Source of the DNA: Bacillota bacterium
GTDB taxonomy: Bacteria > Bacillota > Desulfotomaculia > Desulfotomaculales > Desulfallaceae
Reading direction: 5' to 3'
DNA length: 64,000 nucleotides
Assembly (NCBI GenBank): GCA_023439185.1
Contig: JAEXOR010000045.1
Span: 62,001-126,000 of the forward strand
This document shows positions 1-7,686 of this stretch, in pieces (the first letter of the stretch is position 1; every line of letters starts with the position of its first letter). The notes beneath the pieces are model-generated. The model was not told the origin of the DNA, did no database searches, and saw only the letters and a list, made by a program, of their open reading frames with translations. The translations under genes were made by a program, and so were the position numbers.

Positions 1-672
1 CCCATGTTGCGGTTCGTTGTTGGCCTCGGGTATGTTTTCCTTCATTCCCGGCCCCTGGGGGGTTCCGGAGGCGGTAAGTTCCACCCGGGGCAGTACGGGG
101 TTGATGCCTTTGCCGGCCAGCATCAGGCTAAAATCTTTTAACATCACCGGTACGCCCACCCCTGCCCTGATCATTGCCCCGATACCCTGAGCCGAAGTGG
201 TTTCCAATTGGGAATGGCTGTTTAGTACCTCTTTGGCGTCGCCCCGGGCCACTAAGACCCATACTGTTTCTCTGGCCCCCGGTGAGCGGGTAAAAAAGTT
301 GAACGCTTTACGAATACCTTCCCGGGCTATTTGCTCGCCAAAAACAAGGATTACGATATGGCCCCAATATAAATGCCTTGACACCTTGGTCTCCAGGAGT
401 CTTATGGCATCGTAAACCGTCTCTCCGGTCTGGGAAATTACCCACAGATTGTTTTGCTGCGGGCCGCCGGCGCCGCTTTGTCCGCTTTCCCCGCCGCCAA
501 AGGAACTGGGCCTGGCTATTTGCACGGTAAGCAGAATTTTCCCGTCGGGTGTGCTGTCAACTCCCGCCGCCAGCACTATGGCCAGCTCATTAATTTCCCG
601 GCGGCTCCAGCAACCTTCCAGCGGTACGATTAGTCCCAATATCAACAGCAAACACACAAGCTTTTTTATCAT
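1..672 (-). CDS. Ger(x)C family spore germination lipoprotein, 3' end outside window
   Basis: This is the C subunit of a GerA-type nutrient germinant receptor, a lipoprotein expected on the outer face of the spore inner membrane. The first 224 codons are present and the frame is open to base 1. The N-terminus is a hydrophobic signal followed by a lipobox-like PLEGC at about residues 17-21, then WSRREINELA, which is typical of Ger(x)C proteins. The ATG at 672 overlaps the stop of the upstream permease gene in an ATGA, so the two are translationally coupled. It is the third gene of a leftward gerA-gerB-gerC operon. The family call is secure; the germinant cannot be read from sequence. Confidence 0.88.
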   Translation of the reverse strand, partial: MIKKLVCLLLILGLIVPLEGCWSRREINELAIVLAAGVDSTPDGKILLTVQIARPSSFGGGESGQSGAGGPQQNNLWVISQTGETVYDAIRLLETKVSRHLYWGHIVILVFGEQIAREGIRKAFNFFTRSPGARETVWVLVARGDAKEVLNSHSQLETTSAQGIGAMIRAGVGVPVMLKDFSLMLAGKGINPVLPRVELTASGTPQGPGMKENIPEANNEPQHG

Positions 673-1766
673 CGGCCTTTAACCCCTTTGTTTCTAATCA
701 AGGCTATGGCCAGCAGTGCCGCCGGGAAACCGAATTCGAAAGTGAATAACGCGTAAAAGGGCCAGTAATGGGCGATAAAATCAGACATTGCCAGCGTACT
801 TGCCGACACGGTTATTGAAAGCGCCGCCAGAATCGCCCCCATGGGCAGCACCAGCGGGCGGTAGCTCTTAAGCCGCAGCAGTTGGGCGCTGCCCAGCACG
901 ATAATATAGTAAAAAAAGGAAACCTTAATCAGGCCTCCCGTTACCCACACCGCCACGATCAGCGGTTCCGGACGTTCAAAGAACGTGGCCAGGGAGATGA
1001 CCCGGGCGACGTTCAGGATGGGATAATTCATATTGGCCAAACCGGGTCCGAACACGGTCAGGCCGATAGCAACCAATAAAAAGAATATCAGCCCCAGAAA
1101 AATGAAGGTGATGGCGACAATTTTTCCGGCCTGCCCCGGCCTGGCCAAGAAGGGAATGATCATGGCGAAGGCAATGATTTCGCCGTGCCAGGCCAGGGGG
1201 GCCAGCGAGCCCTTGAAAATTTCCGTTACGCTTGCCTCCAGCACGGGCTGCAGCCTGGTCAGGTCCATTTCGGGTATCACCAGCAAAAAAGTAATCACCA
1301 GTGATACCATGACCCAGGGGAAAAAAAACTGGTTGGTCCTGGTCAGCACTTCCAGACCCAGCTTGAGGATATAAGCACTGATGGTGATGCTGATTAGGAC
1401 GATTGCAGTGATGGGGGTGCCGATTAGAAAGACATCCACCAGAAAGCTGCCGTATTCCATGACCATGATTGAAGTAATGTGCGTGAAATATAAAAGGTAC
1501 AAAAGCCCCAGGGCTTTGCCGGGCCAGCGGCCTAAAATTTGCTCCAGGTATTGAATGAGCGTTTGACCCGGGTAAAGGGAGCCCAGCTTTACCGTGATCC
1601 AGGCGATGGGCAGCCCCAGCATGGTGGCCAGTAATGCTGACAGCCAGGCGTCATGTCCGGCCTGGGCGGCCATAATGGCCGGGGAGCCCAGCAAAGCGGT
1701 GGCGGAAACCAAAATCACATTCAGAAACACCGCCTGCCAGGCACTAATTTTGCTCCCTTCCAGCAT
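669..1766 (-). CDS. GerAB-type germination permease (APC superfamily)
   Basis: This is the B subunit of a GerA-type germinant receptor, an integral membrane protein thought to hold the ligand site. It has about 365 residues, and hydrophobic segments along the whole length fit a ten-helix permease. The N-terminus SKISAWQAVFLNVILVSATA and the motif LYLLYFTHI are typical of the endospore germination permease family. I prefer the ATG at 1766, which has AAGGATGG at suitable distance, over the ATG at 1778, whose AAAGG is directly adjacent. The gene overlaps the end of the GerA gene upstream and the start of the GerC gene downstream, so all three are coupled. Confidence 0.9.
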   Translation of the reverse strand: MLEGSKISAWQAVFLNVILVSATALLGSPAIMAAQAGHDAWLSALLATMLGLPIAWITVKLGSLYPGQTLIQYLEQILGRWPGKALGLLYLLYFTHITSIMVMEYGSFLVDVFLIGTPITAIVLISITISAYILKLGLEVLTRTNQFFFPWVMVSLVITFLLVIPEMDLTRLQPVLEASVTEIFKGSLAPLAWHGEIIAFAMIIPFLARPGQAGKIVAITFIFLGLIFFLLVAIGLTVFGPGLANMNYPILNVARVISLATFFERPEPLIVAVWVTGGLIKVSFFYYIIVLGSAQLLRLKSYRPLVLPMGAILAALSITVSASTLAMSDFIAHYWPFYALFTFEFGFPAALLAIALIRNKGVKGR

Positions 1767-3387
1767 CAGATTCACCATCCTTTGGGGCGGTGGTTCCGGG
1801 AGGCTCGGGCTTCATTCCGGATGCTTCCCGCACCAGGTTATTTTGTCCCAATAAACAGGGGCGTTTACCCATCGCCCACCAGGGCGCCCGCACAAAGGAG
1901 TCTTTTAAGTCCTCCGGGATCAGGGGGCCGACGGGGGCCAGGTAAGGAACGCCAAAGGAGCGCAGGCTGGTCATGTGCGCCACAATGACGATCAGTCCCG
2001 CGATCAGTCCGAATAACCCGAATGAGGCCGCCAGGAACATCAGAGGGAACCGCAGCAGGCGAAAAGCGAGGCTGCCGCTGTAATACACCACAAAGGAAGC
2101 CATGGCGGTAAGGGCCACCACAATGATGGTGGCGCCGGCTACCAGTCCGGCCTGCACCAAAGACTGGCCGATAATCAGCGCGGCCACGATGCTTACCGCC
2201 TGCCCCACCTGCCGGGGCAACCGGATTCCCGCCTCCCGGATGATTTCAAAAGCAATTTCCATCAACAGGGCTTCTATAAAAACCGGGAAGGGCACGGCTT
2301 CGCGTTGGGCCGCTATGCTCAGCAGCAGGGGGGTGGGCAGCATCTCATGGTGAAAGGAAATGATGGCCACGTACAACGAGGGCAGCGTCAGCGCGATAAG
2401 CAGGCTGCCGATTCGCAGTAACCGGACAAAGGTAGTAAAAAAATAATGTTCGTAGTAATCCTCCGGCGCCTGCAGGGCTTCGATGAAAAAATGTGGCACC
2501 GTTAATACGATGGGTGTCCCGTCCACGAAGATGGCCACCCGGCCTTCAAGCAAGTTGGCGGCCACCCGGTCGGGTCGGTCGGTATGGGCCACGGTGGGGA
2601 ACATGCTCAGCGGGTGGTCCCGGATCAATTCTTCAATATACCCCGATTCCAGGATGCCGTCGATTTTAATCCCGGCCAGTCTTTTTTTAACCTCCGTCAC
2701 CAGCTCTTCATTGACAATTCCACTAATGTAAGCCACCGCGATATCGGTGTTGGTTATTTCCCCCAGGGTCAGGCTTTCAATTTTCAGATCCTTGGATTTA
2801 ATCTTCCGCCGCAGCAGCGAGGTGTTGACGCGCAGCGTCTCCACAAAGGCTTCCCGGGGTCCGCGGACGACGATTTCAGTTTTTGATTCTTCAACCGAAC
2901 GGTCTTTCCAGCCCTGGCTGCCGTTGATCACGGCGGTGGCATGACCGTCCACCAGCAGGACGGAATCTCCCGAGAGGATTGCGTCCACCGCTTCCCGCAG
3001 TTTTTCGGTTTCACCCATCTGGTGTGTGCAAAGGCCCCTCATTTTCACGTAATGCAGGGCGTTACCCTTGTTAATGACATTGTTGTCGGTGGCCGTGGGC
3101 ACATCCAGGGAAAGGGCGTGCATAACCTGCTCACTGATTTGGTTCTTATCGACCATTCCGTCGATATACACCAGGGCCAGCTTAATTTGCTCGCGCTGGG
3201 CAAAGAGAAATTCCCTAAAAACCACGTCGCTGCAGTTTTCAAAGCACTCTTTCAAAAGTCTCAGGTTTTTATCTATATCAGGGTTAAAGGTCAGGCTTTG
3301 GTAGCTATGTTTACTGTTGCCCGGGCTATTTTTGCTTCTTGCCCCCGCCGGCACGTGTTTTTTGCGTTTTCGGAAGAATAAGGACAT
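1744..3387 (-). CDS. GerA-type germinant receptor A subunit
   Basis: This is the A subunit of a nutrient germinant receptor in the spore inner membrane. It has 547 residues. The first ~320 form the soluble N-terminal domain (ALVYIDGMVDK, IVVRGPREAFVETLRVN and ERPDRVAANLLEGRVAIFVD are family hallmarks). The C-terminal part holds 4-6 membrane helices and the conserved FPVFIEALLMEIAFEIIREA. The frame is open upstream to 3474, but that extension translates the dispersed GC-rich repeat at 3402-3427. ATG 3387 has AAAGGGG eight bases upstream and begins MSLFFRKRKK, so it is the chosen start. It is the first gene of the leftward ger operon. Confidence 0.93.
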   Translation of the reverse strand: MSLFFRKRKKHVPAGARSKNSPGNSKHSYQSLTFNPDIDKNLRLLKECFENCSDVVFREFLFAQREQIKLALVYIDGMVDKNQISEQVMHALSLDVPTATDNNVINKGNALHYVKMRGLCTHQMGETEKLREAVDAILSGDSVLLVDGHATAVINGSQGWKDRSVEESKTEIVVRGPREAFVETLRVNTSLLRRKIKSKDLKIESLTLGEITNTDIAVAYISGIVNEELVTEVKKRLAGIKIDGILESGYIEELIRDHPLSMFPTVAHTDRPDRVAANLLEGRVAIFVDGTPIVLTVPHFFIEALQAPEDYYEHYFFTTFVRLLRIGSLLIALTLPSLYVAIISFHHEMLPTPLLLSIAAQREAVPFPVFIEALLMEIAFEIIREAGIRLPRQVGQAVSIVAALIIGQSLVQAGLVAGATIIVVALTAMASFVVYYSGSLAFRLLRFPLMFLAASFGLFGLIAGLIVIVAHMTSLRSFGVPYLAPVGPLIPEDLKDSFVRAPWWAMGKRPCLLGQNNLVREASGMKPEPPGTTAPKDGESDAGREQN

Positions 3388-3401
3388 GCGTTTACCCCTT
3401 T

Positions 3402-3427
3402 GGGCGCCCGCGAGGGGCGCCCCTACA
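3402..3427 (-). repeat. Dispersed GTAGGGGCGCCC repeat, copy 1
   Basis: This is a 26-bp GC-rich unit. Read on the minus strand it starts TGTAGGGGCGCCCCTCGC and ends GGGCGCCC, and is internally palindromic. It sits just upstream of the gerA start at 3387, in what should be the 5' leader. Related copies are at 10284-10309, 10335-10360, 22651-22676 and 39068-39098. Confidence 0.8.
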
Positions 3428-3745
3428 ACCTGGTTGCCCGCAGCGGATTTTTTAAGTATCCTTATTCTGTGCAATTTATGGTGTTCTATGAATTCAATTC
3501 ACGCCCTGGGAAGATTTACACGAACCCGCAAGAAAAGCGCGCTCTCTTTCAGTTCCATCAGCGCGCGCTTTTCAGTACTTTAATCCTTAGCGCTTGCATA
3601 AGTTATTCATACGTTAGGGACGTTCTTCCGAAGGAGGTATGTCCCTTGACCGCTGACGGCAAGCATAATTTCCTAAAGTACAAAAAAAGCTGCCGGCCTT
3701 TTTGAGGCTAACAGCTTACCGGTCGGTTTTTGAATAATATAGTTA
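3428..3745. other. Gene-poor stretch upstream of the leftward ger operon
   Basis: No supported gene is seen here. The stretch should contain the promoter of the leftward ger operon, but I see no clear sigma-A or sigma-G pair. Bases 3559-3589 share about 30 bp (roughly 80% identical) with 35309-35339, which lies upstream of another gene. An AAGGAGGT at about 3631-3638 is followed by no meaningful open frame. Confidence 0.5.
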
Positions 3746-3934
3746 TTATGCAACAAATTCGCGGTCCAGCGGCACCGGCTTCCAAAGTCCGTCCACAAGT
3801 TGCTCCAGGTTGATTTTTTTGCCCAGGTACAGATAGGTTTGTACGTATAACGCGGCTACGTGCCTGGATTGGAGGTGGTACTGGCGGGGTGTATCACCGC
3901 CGATGGTAATTCGGTAAGCTGTATGGGTTTTCAT
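3746..3934 (-). CDS. Small hypothetical protein, 62 aa
   Basis: A 62-codon open frame starting MKTHTAYRITIGGD. The ATG at 3934 has GGAGGTG six bases upstream, so translation is plausible; an in-frame GTG at 3943 lies inside that ribosome binding site and is rejected. The product is soluble, slightly basic, with no cysteine and no membrane segment. I do not recognise a family. It lies between the leftward ger operon and the tiny peptide gene at 4150 on the other strand. An AT-rich stretch upstream (3950-4010) could serve as promoter. Confidence 0.6.
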   Translation of the reverse strand: MKTHTAYRITIGGDTPRQYHLQSRHVAALYVQTYLYLGKKINLEQLVDGLWKPVPLDREFVA

Positions 3935-4090
3935 TTCGGCCACCTCCGTGACTTATATTATGCATATTATACGCAAGAAATGTTTGATCTGTCAATAAAC
4001 AAAAGACAAAATTGCATTATCGCCGAGAGGTTATTGGGGCGCATATATGGCCGTTCAGCTATGTTTAACGTTTTTTTAACATAAAAATGT

Positions 4091-4118
4091 TTGAATTTTT
4101 ATAAATTAATTATATAAT
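4091..4118 (+). promoter_or_regulatory. Sigma-A type promoter of the 35-codon gene
   Basis: A -35 box TTGAAT (4091-4096) and a consensus -10 box TATAAT (4113-4118) are separated by 16 bp in a very AT-rich stretch. Transcription would start near 4125, just ahead of the ribosome binding site at about 4138-4142. Confidence 0.7.
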
Positions 4119-4149
4119 ACAGGTACTATGGATGAAGGGAGGTATGTTA

Positions 4150-4257
4150 ATGACCAAGGAGCTAATTGATCAAATCCTTGAAGACATCGGGCTGGAAAAG
4201 ATTGACTGCGAGCCGGATGGCGCCAGGCGTGAAAACCTGACCGAAAAAAAGGAATAA
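4150..4257 (+). CDS. Tiny 35-codon peptide gene with its own promoter
   Basis: The open frame begins MTKELIDQILEDIGLEKIDC and ends ENLTEKKE. It is acidic to amphipathic, has one cysteine near residue 20 and no hydrophobic signal segment. GGGAGG ends at 4142, seven bases before ATG 4150; an in-frame ATG at 4144 is too close to that site. A consensus promoter lies 30 bp upstream and a strong terminator follows at 4308, so this is a complete transcription unit of about 230 nt. I recognise no family. A regulatory RNA with an incidental frame is the main alternative, but promoter, ribosome binding site and frame agree. Confidence 0.6.
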   Translation: MTKELIDQILEDIGLEKIDCEPDGARRENLTEKKE

Positions 4258-4286
4258 CCAAAAGCTCTGTAAAGGAGGTAATGGTG

Positions 4287-4307
4287 TTGAGCAAGGACAA
4301 CAAGTAA
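4287..4307 (+). CDS. Ultra-short ORF (6-8 codons) behind a perfect RBS
   Basis: AAAGGAGG at 4271-4278 is followed by TTG 4287 (spacing 8) or GTG 4284 (spacing 5). This gives a peptide of six or seven residues ending SKDNK, with its stop abutting the terminator stem at 4308. It shares the transcript of the 35-codon gene. It may be a translated micro-peptide or a remnant of a longer second gene; sequence alone cannot decide. Confidence 0.3.
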   Translation: MSKDNK

Positions 4308-4354
4308 CCGGGGGCCGGTTTTGTAAAAACAAAACCCGCCCCCGGTTTCGTTTG
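4308..4354 (+). terminator. Rho-independent terminator of the tiny-peptide unit
   Basis: A 16-bp stem with a single mismatch: left arm 4308-4323 (CCGGGGGCCGGTTTTG), six-base loop, right arm 4330-4345, followed by TTTCGTTTG. It ends the rightward transcript and separates it from the convergent MscS gene. Confidence 0.8.
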
Positions 4355-4414
4355 CTTAAAGGAACTCGTACAAGTATGAGGCCGAGTCAGTGAACGGAAG
4401 GCATTCCCCCGGTT

Positions 4415-5581
4415 TTATTGATCCGTGTCTGTTTTGGTACCCTTTTGGTTAATAACCACCAATCGCGGGTAGGGGATCTCAATTCCGGCTCGGTCCAGGG
4501 CAATTTTGAAACGACGGCGCAGCTCCCGTTCCACCGCCCATTGTTCCCCGTCTTTGGTTGGAGCGATAATGCGGATATTCACGGCCGAGTCGGCCAATTC
4601 CACGATTCCCTGCACCAAAGGCGTATCCAGGATGGCGTCGATTTCCCGGCCGGCTTTTTCGCTTTCCTGCCGCAAAACCTCCATGGCCCGGTCAATATCT
4701 TCTTCGTAGGCGATGCCCACCACCACCGCCGCCATCATTTTACCCCGATTGTAATTGGTGACCCGGGTAATTTCCCCGTTGGGGATTACGTGCAGTTGTC
4801 CGGTCCACTGGCGGATTTTGCAGGTGCGCAACCCCACTTCCTCCACAGTGCCGGTTACCCCGGCCGCTTCCACGAAATCACCCACGCGGAACTGATCTTC
4901 AAAGAGAATAAAAAAACCGCTGAGCACGTCCTTGACCAGGCTCTGGGCGCCGAAACCCACCGCCAGGCCGATAATGCCGGCGCTGGCCAGAATGGCGCTG
5001 GTATTGACGTGGAAAACCTGCAGAATCGTCAGGGCGGCCAGGAAAAAAACAACATAGGTAATTACGCTGCGCAGCAGCACTTCCAGGGTTTCGGCCCGGC
5101 GGTTTTCGATGAGGTCATCCTTAAACTTGTGTTTTTCGAAGACCTGTTTGACGGCCAGATGCCCGAAGCTGACGAGCAGCCTGGCCCCCACCAAAATACC
5201 GATCACCTTGAGCGCCATAATACCGGCAGTTTTCAGATCCGCCCCCGATATTATCTTGACGTTGAATATCTCCAGGATGACAATTGCGGCCAGGAAATAT
5301 CCGCCGTAGAGAAGAACGGTCCGGAGCAGCACCTGCACCGAGCGGACGAAACTGTCGGAAAGAATGCCTGTACTGCCGGGCGCGTCTTGTTCCTTCTCCG
5401 GGTTGCTGTCCCCGACCAGCCGGTCCAGCAGGCGGGAGAAAATTTTAATTAAAAAATAAGCGGCCGCCAAAACCAGCAGGGAAAGTGCCAGCCTGAGCAC
5501 CAGTTTTTCAATGTTTTCAGGCCCAAACCAGGCAAACACCCGGTTTAACAAAACTGCGCCGCAGGCCCTGACTTCCGTCAA
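4415..5581 (-). CDS. MscS-family mechanosensitive ion channel
   Basis: This is a small-conductance mechanosensitive channel of the plasma membrane. It has an N-terminal group of about three to five membrane helices, then the conserved pore helix and beta domain (SAGIIGLAVGFGAQSLVKDV, FFILFEDQFRVGDFVE, GTVEEVGLRTCKIR, NGEITRVTNYNRG). The frame is open to 5686. However, a promoter-like TTGGGT (5648-5653) with TATAAT (5624-5629), 18 bp apart on the minus strand, lies inside that extension. I therefore favour TTG 5581, which has GGGGTG upstream; GTG 5590 is possible. The gene lies between the two germinant receptor operons. Confidence 0.88.
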   Translation of the reverse strand: MTEVRACGAVLLNRVFAWFGPENIEKLVLRLALSLLVLAAAYFLIKIFSRLLDRLVGDSNPEKEQDAPGSTGILSDSFVRSVQVLLRTVLLYGGYFLAAIVILEIFNVKIISGADLKTAGIMALKVIGILVGARLLVSFGHLAVKQVFEKHKFKDDLIENRRAETLEVLLRSVITYVVFFLAALTILQVFHVNTSAILASAGIIGLAVGFGAQSLVKDVLSGFFILFEDQFRVGDFVEAAGVTGTVEEVGLRTCKIRQWTGQLHVIPNGEITRVTNYNRGKMMAAVVVGIAYEEDIDRAMEVLRQESEKAGREIDAILDTPLVQGIVELADSAVNIRIIAPTKDGEQWAVERELRRRFKIALDRAGIEIPYPRLVVINQKGTKTDTDQ

Positions 5582-5623
5582 AGGTAACACCCCGCAATGC
5601 CGGTCGAATGATTGTCTGGCGGT

Positions 5624-5653
5624 ATTATAACACATATTTTTCCGGTTACCCAA
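5624..5653 (-). promoter_or_regulatory. Candidate promoter of the MscS-like gene
   Basis: On the minus strand TTGGGT (5648-5653) and TATAAT (5624-5629) are 18 bp apart. The predicted transcript would start near 5617, which argues for a translational start at 5590 or 5581 rather than 5686. Confidence 0.5.
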
Positions 5654-5709
5654 AGGCGCCATAATAACTTTTCCCCGCGGGAGCAATAACTCTACAGTGC
5701 AGAATCAGC

Positions 5710-5740
5710 CACATAAACCACTAAATGCCAGGGCATATTA
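5710..5740 (+). promoter_or_regulatory. Candidate sigma-G (forespore) promoter of the rightward ger operon
   Basis: CACATA (5710-5715) and CATATTA (5734-5740) are 18 bp apart. Known sigma-G promoters read roughly GNATA, 17-18 bp, then CATNNTA, and gerA operons are sigma-G dependent in Bacillus. The site lies about 55 bp before the gerA start. This is a pattern match only. Confidence 0.4.
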
Positions 5741-5793
5741 AACAGGAATCAGCGCGGTGAAATCATGTCCCCTGCCGGGGGAGGTAAGATAAG

Positions 5794-7686
5794 TTGTCCT
5801 GGTTAAAAACACTGTCCAAACTGATCATCTATCAAAAGCCGCCGTCCGGCCCATTGGGGTTTGAGTCGGGCGTTGAGGACAGGCCGCCGGAAAAACGCGG
5901 TCAGGCAGGTGGAAATGAAGGCCGTAATTTGGATGCGTCAAACGGGGACAAAACCGGTGCGGATGCTGCCGGGAATGGGCAAAACCACCGGAAAAACGGC
6001 AGTCGCAGCCGAATGAGCAGGAGAAGAAAAACACGCGGCACGGACGGGCGGGAAAATTACCCGCAACAGGTGGAGAAAAACCGGGAGCTCGACCGCATTT
6101 GGCAGGAGCAGGTTGAACTTTCCCACCGCCTGGAAGAAAACAGAGAGGTGCTGGAGAAGGTCTTCCGGGTGCCCGAAAACAAGGACGCGGTATTCCGCAG
6201 TTTTACCATTGGTACCTGCCCGCCCGCCCGGGCCATATTGGTGTTTATAGACGGCATTACCAACGCCCAGGTACAGAACATGGCGGTGCTGCAGCCCCTG
6301 ATGCTGCTGTCCGGCGCCGGGGATCCCGTCCCGGGTCGCCGGACGGACAACCCGGACGGCGAACCGCCGGAGCAGGATGTTATCGGCAGAGATTTTTTCA
6401 ACCTGGTGAAACAGGTCCTGCTGCCCAACAACCAGATGGCCGAAGCCCGCGTCTACGGTCAGGTGGTCAATGATATCCTGAACGGCAACAGCGCGTTGTT
6501 CATTGAGGGCTGCAACCGGGCGCTGCTGCTGGAGACAAAGGGCTGGCATTTCCGCAGCGTTGCCACTCCCCAGGTGGAGTCGGTAATCCGGGGGCCCCAG
6601 GAGGGCTTTACCGAAATGCTCCGGATAAATACCACCCTGGTGCGTAAGATTATCCAACGCCCTTCCCTGGTCACCGAATTTGTCAAGGTGGGGGAAGCCA
6701 CCCCCATGCAGTGCGCCGTTATGTACATAGCCGACATTGCCAATCCCGGTCTGGTGCGGGAGGTCAAGCGGCGCCTGGAATCCATCCGGTCCGACATGAT
6801 CCAGGAAACCGGCCTGGTGGAACAGCTAATCGAAGACCAGCCGCTGCACCTGGTGCCCCAGGTCCTGACCACCGAACGTCCCGACCGGGTGGCCGCCGGC
6901 CTGGTGGAGGGCAAGGTGGCTGTGTTTGTGGACGGCAACCCCTTTGTGATGACCATGCCCTGCACATTTTTTAACCTTATGCAGTCGCCGGAAGACGCCT
7001 ACGTGCGCTGGCCCTTCGGCAACATGATGCGGCTTTTGCGCTATATGGGACTGTTCCTGGCGTTGCTGCTGCCCGCCCATTACGTGGCCATCGTGGCTTA
7101 CCATCAGGAGTTCATCCCCACCGACCTGCTGATGGCCATTACCGGGGCCAGGGAAAGGGTGCCCTTCCCCTCTATCGTGGAGGTGCTGATTATGGAAGGT
7201 TCCTTTGAATTGATCCGGGAGGCCGGGATCAGGATCCCCGGCACCATTGGCACCACCCTGGGCATCGTGGGAGCGCTGATTCTGGGCCAGGCGGCGGTGG
7301 CCGCCAATATCGTCAGCCCCATTTTGATTATCGTGGTGGCGGTAACCGCCCTGGGCTCCTTTGCCATACCAAACTATTCCTTTTCCCTGTCCGTCAGGCT
7401 GCTGCGGTTTGTCTATGTCATTCTGGCCTCGCTGTCCGGACTGCTGGGCATTTTGGTGGGAGTGTTCATCCATGTGGGAGTAATGACCACCGTGAAATCA
7501 TTCGGGGTGCCCTTTCTGGCGCCGGTGGCCCCGGTCACCCGCAAGGATTCCGGTTACATATGGCGGCTGCCGGCCTGGAGTCAGGAAGAAAGGCCCGATT
7601 ACCTGGATCCGCTGAAAAAACGCAGCCAGCCCGAGATAAGCCGCCGGTGGCTGCGGCCAGGCGGCGAAGAGGATGGAAAAACATGA
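5794..7686 (+). CDS. GerA-type germinant receptor A subunit
   Basis: This is the second A subunit in the window, 630 residues. Residues 1-100 form a charged, low-complexity N-terminal extension rich in Arg, Asn, Gly and Lys that the leftward paralogue lacks. Residues ~105-400 form the soluble GerA domain (ILVFIDGITNAQ, SVIRGPQEGFTEMLRINTTL, TERPDRVAAGLVEGKVAVFV), and the C-terminal ~220 residues carry the membrane helices with FPSIVEVLIMEGSFELIREA. The TTG start at 5794 follows GGGGGAGG. The stop overlaps the next start as ATGA. It is the first gene of a four-gene operon. Confidence 0.93.
   Translation: MSWLKTLSKLIIYQKPPSGPLGFESGVEDRPPEKRGQAGGNEGRNLDASNGDKTGADAAGNGQNHRKNGSRSRMSRRRKTRGTDGRENYPQQVEKNRELDRIWQEQVELSHRLEENREVLEKVFRVPENKDAVFRSFTIGTCPPARAILVFIDGITNAQVQNMAVLQPLMLLSGAGDPVPGRRTDNPDGEPPEQDVIGRDFFNLVKQVLLPNNQMAEARVYGQVVNDILNGNSALFIEGCNRALLLETKGWHFRSVATPQVESVIRGPQEGFTEMLRINTTLVRKIIQRPSLVTEFVKVGEATPMQCAVMYIADIANPGLVREVKRRLESIRSDMIQETGLVEQLIEDQPLHLVPQVLTTERPDRVAAGLVEGKVAVFVDGNPFVMTMPCTFFNLMQSPEDAYVRWPFGNMMRLLRYMGLFLALLLPAHYVAIVAYHQEFIPTDLLMAITGARERVPFPSIVEVLIMEGSFELIREAGIRIPGTIGTTLGIVGALILGQAAVAANIVSPILIIVVAVTALGSFAIPNYSFSLSVRLLRFVYVILASLSGLLGILVGVFIHVGVMTTVKSFGVPFLAPVAPVTRKDSGYIWRLPAWSQEERPDYLDPLKKRSQPEISRRWLRPGGEEDGKT

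Noticed and set aside
4418..5452. A 344-codon open frame antisense to the MscS gene
   Set aside because: Same type of shadow; no ribosome binding site and no family motif, whereas the MscS frame is clear.
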